Shown one piece after another: positions 61,701 through 64,000 of a stretch of 64,000 nt of DNA. The stretch is taken from contig CM037874.1 of the NCBI GenBank assembly GCA_021292105.1, forward strand, positions 8,048,678 to 8,112,677, written 5' to 3'. Position numbers and translations under genes: made by a program. Source of the DNA: Anadara kagoshimensis (Eukaryota > Mollusca > Bivalvia > Arcoida > Arcidae). The first letter of the stretch is position 1. Each line of letters begins with the position of its first letter. A model generated the notes under the pieces. The model ran no database searches, was not told the DNA's origin, and worked only from the letters and a program-made list of their open reading frames with translations.

Positions 61701-62397
61701 GTGAAATTCCAGCCTGCAGATCCATGTCACCTGTTGAAACACTGTAACCTGGCCTTGTCACATCTCATCTGATTCTGTCACCACGTCCTACTTTGAATTA
61801 CATAATATTCCAAAGAAGAGGTTCATAACAATAAATACTGCCTTACAAGTATACAATTATGTTTTTTATTGATAATCACTGAAAATGTGACATCATCATG
61901 GATTATGTTGATGTTCCCACCAAAAGAAGACACATACCAGTTTCAAAATTTGAGTGAAAACTCATTCTTTTTTAACATCTACACAGATTTTCAAAACATA
62001 ACAGGTTTGACTAAAAAGTTATAGGTGCTAGTATTAGTGATAATAAATAATATTTCTTTAGTAACTAAATTGTGCTTGAAAATGACGATAAATAATATTC
62101 TATGGTTACCAAATCATGTTGAAATTTAAAATTATGAAAGTTGACATTATTTTAATCAGCATTTTAATTTGGAATGCAGGTGGCAAGATTGGAAAAGAAC
62201 TACCATCAGGCAAAGAGAGATTTAGATAAAATCAACAAAGAAGTGGCACAGTTAGATGAGGACTTGAAAGAGCTAAGTCAGAAGTATGAGGAAGCAACAT
62301 CAGAACAGAAACGATTGTCAGAGGAAGCTGAAATAATGGAACGTAGACTCATCGCTGCCGATAAACTCATCTCCGGTCTGGGATCAGAAAATGTCAG
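17334..62397 (+). CDS. DNAH10: Dynein axonemal heavy chain 10 (54 exons, 5' complete, 3' end beyond window)
   Basis: A motor ATPase of ciliary inner arms; by orthology, one of the two heavy chains of the two-headed I1/f dynein. I assembled 54 exons (10,664 nt, about 3,554 codons) with consistent phase at every junction; exon coordinates are in the entries below. Segments such as [40 protein letters not shown] and [20 protein letters not shown] match my memory of DNAH10 more closely than of other DNAH paralogues. The start ATG (17334) has A at -3 and G at +4 and an in-frame TAA 15 bases upstream. P-loops of AAA1-AAA4 are intact. The vertebrate protein is about 4,500 residues, so AAA5, AAA6 and the C-terminal region are missing here because the window ends, not because of truncation. 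Confidence 0.93.
17845..18033. mobile_element. MITE family A copy in DNAH10 intron 1
   Basis: It matches the family by TGATCAACACCCCTAAATACATTTGTGC at the left (17868 on), ATTTCATATCCAAATGAAAT in the centre and TATCATGTGACACAATGATGAAC at the right. Ends are partly decayed. Confidence 0.55.
19822..25434 (+). CDS. DNAH10: DNAH10 exons 4-10: N-terminal tail (DHC_N1)
   Basis: Exons 19822-20046, 20879-21693, 22181-22379, 22951-23067, 23572-23820, 24351-24527 and 25251-25434, codons about 188-842. This tail region holds the heavy-chain dimer contact and binds intermediate chains at the base of the arm. Conserved stretches: [38 protein letters not shown] and [16 protein letters not shown]. Exon 5 is unusually long (815 nt). 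Exon 10 ends in a Pro/Gln/Glu-rich stretch, which continues in the optional exon 11. Confidence 0.9.
20606..20750. mobile_element. MITE family A copy, internally shortened, in DNAH10 intron 4
   Basis: The left end CAATGGGGTTCACCACTGTA is well kept; the right end is CGCGGCAAACCC. The centre is shorter than in other copies. Confidence 0.55.
22106..22126 (+). repeat. Poly(T) tract, 21 bases
   Basis: A simple homopolymer in DNAH10 intron 5, about 55 bases before the exon 6 acceptor. Could be the A-tail of a decayed minus-strand retroposon; no body is recognisable. Confidence 0.6.
24637..24800. mobile_element. MITE family A copy in DNAH10 intron 9
   Basis: The left end GGGTTCACGGCTGTACCACA and the right end GTTGATCACATGGCACAGCA then GCAAACCCC are inverted partners; the centre has CCATTGGATATGGAATC. 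One of the best-kept copies. Confidence 0.7.
26177..26310. repeat. 134-bp near-perfect hairpin in DNAH10 intron 10
   Basis: Arms of about 60 bases (26177-26236 and 26251-26310) are almost exact reverse complements, starting TTATGGACTTTTTAGTGG, with a loop of about 14 bases around GAGGCGACAGCCGA. A related piece, GATATTCACCGGAAAA, recurs at about 26555-26570 near a CACGTG-containing segment, which suggests 26160-26650 is one composite repeat. Confidence 0.85.
27658..27747 (+). CDS. DNAH10: DNAH10 exon 11: 90-nt candidate cassette exon
   Basis: A good acceptor (TGTAACAG, 27650-27657) and donor (G|GTAACG) bound 90 nt encoding 30 residues rich in Asn, Ser, Gln, Thr and Pro. It sits alone in a 6.8-kb gap between exons 10 and 12. 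Both ends are phase 1, and exon 10 also joins exon 12 in frame without it, so inclusion is optional as far as reading frame goes. It extends the low-complexity linker begun in exon 10. There is no conserved family motif, so the evidence is splice signals, open frame and phase only. Confidence 0.55.
27885..28193 (+). repeat. 34/35-bp minisatellite with two alternating unit types
   Basis: Nine units. Type 1 has CACTAGTGGTAGTGTTTTAG and type 2 has CACCGGTGATAATGTTTAG; both share TGGCACAGTGTCAGT. The order is 1,2,2,1,1,1,2,1,2. It begins about 140 bases after the exon 11 donor. Confidence 0.85.
29146..29337. mobile_element. MITE family A copy directly before the 42-bp minisatellite
   Basis: The left end TGGGGTTGGCCACTGTACCA and the right end GTGGTACATTGACAAATCCCA pair as inverted repeats of about 20 bases. 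The minisatellite starts about 35 bases to the right. Confidence 0.7.
29371..30594 (+). repeat. 42-bp minisatellite, about 29 copies
   Basis: The unit includes CCATCTATCTGTCTGTTGTG, then TACTGTCTCTGTACCTGTCTGT. Copies are almost identical; the main variant is TGCACC for TGTACC. One unit near 29507 is 4 bases short. Because 42 is a multiple of three and the unit has no stop in several frames, long open frames appear on both strands (up to 465 codons). They have no protein character. Confidence 0.95.
31263..31480 (+). mobile_element. tRNA-derived SINE copy (plus orientation) in DNAH10 intron 11
   Basis: It has CACCTAGGTTACGAACCCAC (a diverged B-box region), then TGAGAAAGTTTGTCAGTTCC and TCTTGACTGGGATGTAAAAC, matching the body of the 9.2-kb element. 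Confidence 0.6.
31567..31605 (+). repeat. Adjacent poly(A), poly(G) and poly(A) tracts
   Basis: An A run, then about 15 G, then TTACC and about 15 A. It may be unstable or an assembly weak point. Confidence 0.7.
32221..38920 (+). CDS. DNAH10: DNAH10 exons 12-22: tail, C-terminal half
   Basis: Exons 32221-32342, 32808-32894, 33370-33483, 33740-33880, 34296-34484, 34847-35007, 35669-35900, 36470-36724, 37507-37665, 38280-38396 and 38818-38920, codons about 873-1432. Helical-bundle tail sequence, for example [18 protein letters not shown] and [16 protein letters not shown]. Exon 14 ends at a GC donor (TCG|GCAAGT); the GC-AG junction is required to keep the frame into exon 15. Exon 13 is preceded by a (TTCA)n tract that takes the place of the polypyrimidine tract, and the donor of exon 20 runs straight into a (TA)n tract. 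Confidence 0.9.
32680..32800 (+). repeat. (TTCA)n-type simple repeat ending at the exon 13 acceptor
   Basis: An imperfect TTCATT/TTGTTCA series turns into a clean (ATTC)n run at about 32770-32798, seven bases before the acceptor AG at 32806-32807. Confidence 0.75.
33905..34000 (+). repeat. ~33-bp tandem repeat, three copies
   Basis: Units contain CTAACAC(T/C)AGTAACAGTGT; ACACTAGTAACAGTGT is itself nearly palindromic. Located just after the exon 15 donor. Confidence 0.75.
34563..34690. mobile_element. Small inverted-repeat element with CAGTCAAACCTG ends
   Basis: The left end ACAGTCAAACCTGACTTAAA pairs with the right end TCTTTATAGACAGGTTTGTTT. A second copy is at 55502-55612. The interior has GAGCCACCTG repeats. 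Confidence 0.55.
35243..35454. mobile_element. MITE family B copy, inserted in a family A copy
   Basis: It is about 210 bp with GGCCATGCC near the left end and GGCATGTCC near the right. It aligns throughout with the reverse complement of 49884-50088 (shared ATTACACACAAAAAGAA, ATGACATCAC, GCTTTGGTACC). Sequence on either side (ATTTCCATTAGATATGGAATT before, and TCATATGGCATGCTGGTGAA followed by CCCCAG after) belongs to family A, so B appears nested in A. Confidence 0.6.
37668..37712 (+). repeat. (TA)n microsatellite starting at the exon 20 donor
   Basis: The donor GTATGTATATATA at 37666 runs directly into about 20 TA units. Length changes would alter the sequence just behind the donor. Confidence 0.85.
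39464..43990 (+). CDS. DNAH10: DNAH10 exons 23-30: linker (DHC_N2)
   Basis: Exons 39464-39642, 40235-40446, 40728-40884, 41256-41489, 41845-41967, 42376-42609, 43125-43348 and 43721-43990, codons about 1433-1977. The linker is the lever that swings across the AAA ring in the power stroke. Seen motifs: [20 protein letters not shown], the classic W-x-x-x-Q-x-x-W-x-YLE-x-IF of DHC_N2, then [17 protein letters not shown] and the WMMDYQGM segment before AAA1. All junctions keep phase. Confidence 0.93.
44448..47035 (+). CDS. DNAH10: DNAH10 exons 31-34: AAA1, the main ATPase site
   Basis: Exons 44448-44631, 45173-45307, 45973-46125 and 46700-47035, codons about 1977-2246. Walker A GPAGTGKT is at residues about 2050-2057, Walker [10 protein letters not shown] with the catalytic Glu at about 2103, and the sensor segment [14 protein letters not shown] is in exon 34. 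AAA1 hydrolyses the ATP that powers movement; all key residues are intact. A partial second copy of exon 33 lies in the intron just upstream (45887-45949) and is described separately. Confidence 0.95.
45850..45949 (+). pseudogene. Partial tandem copy of DNAH10 exon 33 with its acceptor
   Basis: 45887-45949 repeats the first 63 nt of exon 33 with three substitutions. It is preceded by a good acceptor (CTGTTTTCAG) and by intron sequence (GTACATTTAAATATA) that recurs at 45950. The duplication breakpoint lies in mid-exon and places intronic GTACAT right after the truncated exon, creating a possible weak donor. The piece is exactly 21 codons, phase 0 at both ends, without stops. Its Walker B reads CFDQF, with Gln (CAG) in place of the catalytic Glu (GAG). 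Most likely non-functional, but inclusion would keep the frame. Confidence 0.7.
47403..50777 (+). CDS. DNAH10: DNAH10 exons 35-39: AAA2
   Basis: Exons 47403-47594, 48162-48280, 48982-49276, 49594-49851 and 50570-50777, codons about 2247-2604. Walker A GPTGGGKS is at about 2331-2338; Walker B is [16 protein letters not shown] in exon 37, then [15 protein letters not shown] in exon 38. AAA2 usually binds nucleotide as a structural site. The donor of exon 36 lies in a four-fold 82-bp tandem duplication; use of the first donor gives the conserved protein. Confidence 0.94.
48263..48590 (+). repeat. 82-bp tandem repeat, four copies, across the exon 36 donor
   Basis: Units start at 48263, 48345, 48427 and 48509. 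Each contains the last bases of exon 36 (CAATCACAAACCAG or a one-base variant), the donor GTAAGAT, and GGAGGAGGAGTTACTTACTTT from the intron. Only the first lies on the real exon. The 80- and 83-residue open frames here are by-products. Confidence 0.9.
49884..50088. mobile_element. MITE family B copy in DNAH10 intron 38
   Basis: Ends AATTGATGTATCACCGGCC and, on the opposite strand, AATTGATAGATCCCTGGCC form an imperfect terminal inverted repeat of about 24 bases including GGCCATGCC. No coding capacity. It is the inverse-oriented partner of 35243-35454. Confidence 0.7.
51432..55165 (+). CDS. DNAH10: DNAH10 exons 40-44: AAA3
   Basis: Exons 51432-51709, 52447-52599, 53214-53539, 54050-54257 and 55001-55165, codons about 2604-2980. 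Walker A GETGTSKT is at about 2674-2681; Walker [12 protein letters not shown] has its acidic pair at about 2741-2742. AAA3 is the main regulatory nucleotide site of dyneins. [13 protein letters not shown] and the NLRDLSR segment follow. The acceptor of exon 42 lies in a 174-bp tandem duplication, with the right-hand acceptor giving the conserved product. Confidence 0.94.
51945..52070 (-). mobile_element. SINE fragment (minus orientation) in DNAH10 intron 40
   Basis: It shares GGAGTTTTATGTTTTAGTCAA and TTCACTTATATCAAGACAGT with the tail of the tRNA-derived SINE family; the head is missing. Confidence 0.5.
52693..52870 (-). mobile_element. SINE copy (minus orientation) in DNAH10 intron 41
   Basis: It starts GAGTGGAGTGGAGTTATGGT and continues CACTTATATTGAGACAGTCA, as at 56262; it ends in a B-box-like GTGGGATTTGAA on the plus strand. 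Confidence 0.55.
52866..53213 (+). repeat. 174-bp tandem duplication across the exon 42 acceptor
   Basis: The copies run from about 52866 to 53039 and 53040 to 53213 and are almost identical, each ending ACCTTTTTTGTTTTAG. The first acceptor (AG at 53038-53039) would lead into a frame that meets TAA after 16 codons. The second (53212-53213) opens the real exon 42 (VDTYGTQQP...). Confidence 0.9.
55502..55612. mobile_element. Inverted-repeat element with CAGTCAAACCTG ends
   Basis: ACAGTCAAACCTGCCTATAA at the left pairs with GGCAGGTTGGACTGT at the right; inner GGCCACC / GGTGGCC also pair. About 110 bp, well kept, in DNAH10 intron 44. Confidence 0.7.
55855..58217 (+). CDS. DNAH10: DNAH10 exons 45-48: AAA4
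   Basis: Exons 55855-56176, 56902-56990, 57454-57604 and 58129-58217, codons about 2981-3197. Walker A GVGGSGKQ is at about 3022-3029; the Walker B region is [34 protein letters not shown] and [20 protein letters not shown] follow, standard for AAA4 of axonemal heavy chains. The NIDWFFPWP segment closes the module before the stalk. A minus-oriented SINE lies in the intron after exon 45. Confidence 0.94.
56262..56495 (-). mobile_element. SINE copy (minus orientation) in DNAH10 intron 45
   Basis: Read on the minus strand it has a tRNA-like head with B-box AGGTTCAAATCC, then AGATCC, GAAAGTTTGCCAGTTC, CTCCAGGCACTCCAGTTTCC and a tail ATAAAAACTCCACTCCACTC. It gives the full order of parts for the family. 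Confidence 0.7.
58300..58470 (+). mobile_element. SINE copy (plus orientation) in DNAH10 intron 48
   Basis: It has ACTAAAGCCCATGCTTACAG, a weak B-box (AAGTTTTAATCCCACTCGG), GTGTGAGAAACTTTGTCAGT and CTCTGGGCACTCTAGTTTCC. It is the single-head version of the element expanded at 9.2 kb. Confidence 0.7.
58885..62397 (+). CDS. DNAH10: DNAH10 exons 49-54: stalk and microtubule-binding domain (continues past window)
   Basis: Exons 58885-59082, 59526-59759, 60265-60362, 61019-61200, 61548-61690 and 62180-62397, codons about 3198-3554. Coiled coil 1 spans exons 49-51 (heptad-rich, Lys/Glu/Ala-rich). The microtubule-binding domain begins around [20 protein letters not shown] in exon 52 and continues in exon 53. 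Coiled coil 2 is exon 54, ending [19 protein letters not shown], the segment that leads into AAA5. The last donor is at 62398. The next exon lies beyond the minisatellite at the right edge. Confidence 0.93.
61262..61547 (+). repeat. ~58-bp tandem repeat bearing five copies of the exon 53 acceptor region
   Basis: Five units end in (T/A)AG followed by GTTTGATGAGTGATA or a close variant, with exon-like starts at 61315, 61376, 61433, 61491 and 61548. Only the last opens the real exon. The one at 61491 would read [11 protein letters not shown] and stop. Confidence 0.85.
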
Positions 62398-62685
62398 GTA
62401 TGTTTTATAGGGATATAAGTTTTTTCATGTTACCAGTCTGAATTTCAAATTTCTTGTACAAATTTTTGCAGTTCAACTAGAAAGGATACACATAAATCTG
62501 TTTAGTTGCTATGCCTCTAGCACTGTTTCACTTGGATGTTGAATTACCTATTCTTAATACAAGTACACATGATACAGTAAAAAATTTGTTATAAGGACCC
62601 TTAATAGCTTTGCAACCTCGTATATAACTACTTTATTTTGAAGTCCTGTGCTCTGTTTCTTGTATTTTTTCTGTATAAGTCTCCC

Positions 62686-64000
62686 TTGATTTATCATCAA
62701 ACTCCTTTGTAACACCACAATTTATCATCAAACTCCTTTGTAACACCACAATTTATCATCAAACTCCTTTGTAACACCACAATTTATCATCAAACTCCTT
62801 TGTAACACCACAATTTATCATCAAACTCCTTTGTAACACCACAATTTATCATCAGACTCCTTCGTAACACCACAATTTATCATCAGACTCCTTTGTAACA
62901 CCACAATTTATCATCAAACTCCTTTGTAACACCATATATTTATCATCAGACTCCTTTGTAACACCACAATTTATCATCAAACTCCTTTGTAACACCACAA
63001 TTTATCATCAAACTCCTTTGTAACACCACAATTTATCATCAAACTCCTTTGTAACACCACAATTTATCATCAAACTCCTTTGTAACACCACAATTTATCA
63101 TCAAACTCCTTTGTAACACCACAACTTATCATCAACCTCCTTTGTAACACCACGATTTATCATCAAACTCCTTTGTAACACCACGATTTATCATCAAACT
63201 CCTTTGTAACACCACAATTTATCATCAAACTCCTTTGTAACACCACAATTTATCATCAAACTCCTTTGTAACACCACAACTTATCATCAAACTCCTTTGT
63301 AACACCACAACTTATCATCAAACTCCTTTGTAACACCACAATTTATCATCAAACTCCTTTGTAACACCACAATTTATCATCAAACTCCTTTGTAACACCA
63401 CAGTTTATCATCAAACTCCTTTGTAACACCACAGTTTATCATCAAACTCCTTTGTAACACCACAATTTATCATCAAACTCCTTTGTAACACCACAATTTA
63501 TCATCGACTCCTTTGTAACACCACAATTTATCAGACTCCTTTGTAACACCACAATTTATCATCAAACTCCTTTGTAACACCACAATTTATCATCAAACTC
63601 CTTTGTAACACCACAATTTATCATCAAACTCCTTTGTAACACCACAACTTATCATCAAACTCCTTTGTAACACCACGATTTATCATCAAACTCCTTTGTA
63701 ACACCACGATTTATCATCAAACTCCTTTGTAACACCACGATTTATCATCAAACTCCTTTGTAACACCACAATTTATCATCAAACTCCTTTGTAACACCAC
63801 AACTTATCATCAAACTCCTTTGTAACACCACAACTTATCATCAAACTCCTTTGTAACACCACAATTTATCATCAAACTCCTTTGTAACACCACAATTTAT
63901 CATCAAACTCCTTTGTAACACCACAATTTATCATCAAACTCCTTTGTAACACCACAATTTATCATCAAACTCCTTTGTAACACCACAATTTATCATCAAA
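62686..64000 (+). repeat. 31-bp minisatellite, about 42 copies, running off the window
   Basis: The unit includes ATTTATCATCAAACTCCTTT followed by GTAACACCACA. It lies in the intron after exon 54. Variants (AACTTATC, CGATTTATC, ATCAGACTCC) form local blocks, which indicates growth by local duplication. There are no unique spacers. The array is not complete in the window. Confidence 0.95.

Noticed and set aside
62686-64000. CRISPR-like direct repeat array
   Set aside because: Units are contiguous 31-mers with no unique spacers, in an intron of an animal gene.

Overview
The window is animal nuclear DNA, AT-rich, with GT-AG introns, several transposon and SINE families, and minisatellites. The repeat families (elements with a hairpin start and a 'GGGCCTCTTGTT' end, tRNA-derived SINEs with a CTCTGGGCACTCT-type core, many short inverted-repeat elements) fit a bivalve mollusc. 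That assignment rests on recall of repeat families, not on a search; no species is claimed.

Layout. 1-4228: repeat-filled sequence, probably an intron of an upstream gene, with a broken reverse-transcriptase fragment, a foldback element, a 137-bp tandem duplication and a nested pair of hairpin-headed elements. 4229-4391: last coding exon of an ADF/cofilin-family actin-binding protein, followed by 3'UTR and repeats. 11514-16840 (minus): a complete two-exon gene for an ASPHD1/2-type membrane protein with an aspartyl/asparaginyl beta-hydroxylase-like domain; its 4.4-kb intron contains a 3.46-kb TTAA-flanked inverted-repeat transposon. 16841-17333: head-to-head intergenic region, probably a divergent promoter. 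17334-62397 (plus): 54 exons of an axonemal dynein heavy chain that I identify as DNAH10. The window covers about 3,554 codons, from the start codon through tail, linker, AAA1-AAA4, stalk coiled coil 1, microtubule-binding domain and most of coiled coil 2. AAA5, AAA6 and the C-terminus lie beyond the right edge. 62686-64000: a 31-bp minisatellite in the following intron that runs off the window.

How it works together. DNAH10 is a heavy chain of the two-headed inner-arm dynein (I1/f) that drives ciliary and flagellar beating. I joined the exons by hand; every junction keeps phase and rebuilds a continuous protein with intact P-loops in AAA1 to AAA4. One 90-nt exon (exon 11) has equal phases at both ends and could be skipped without a frameshift.

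Most notable: several small tandem duplications lie exactly across splice junctions of DNAH10. One copies part of the AAA1 exon and carries a Walker-B Glu-to-Gln codon change. Others multiply a donor (4 copies) or an acceptor (2 and 5 copies). I found no evidence of a new enzymatic or defence system.
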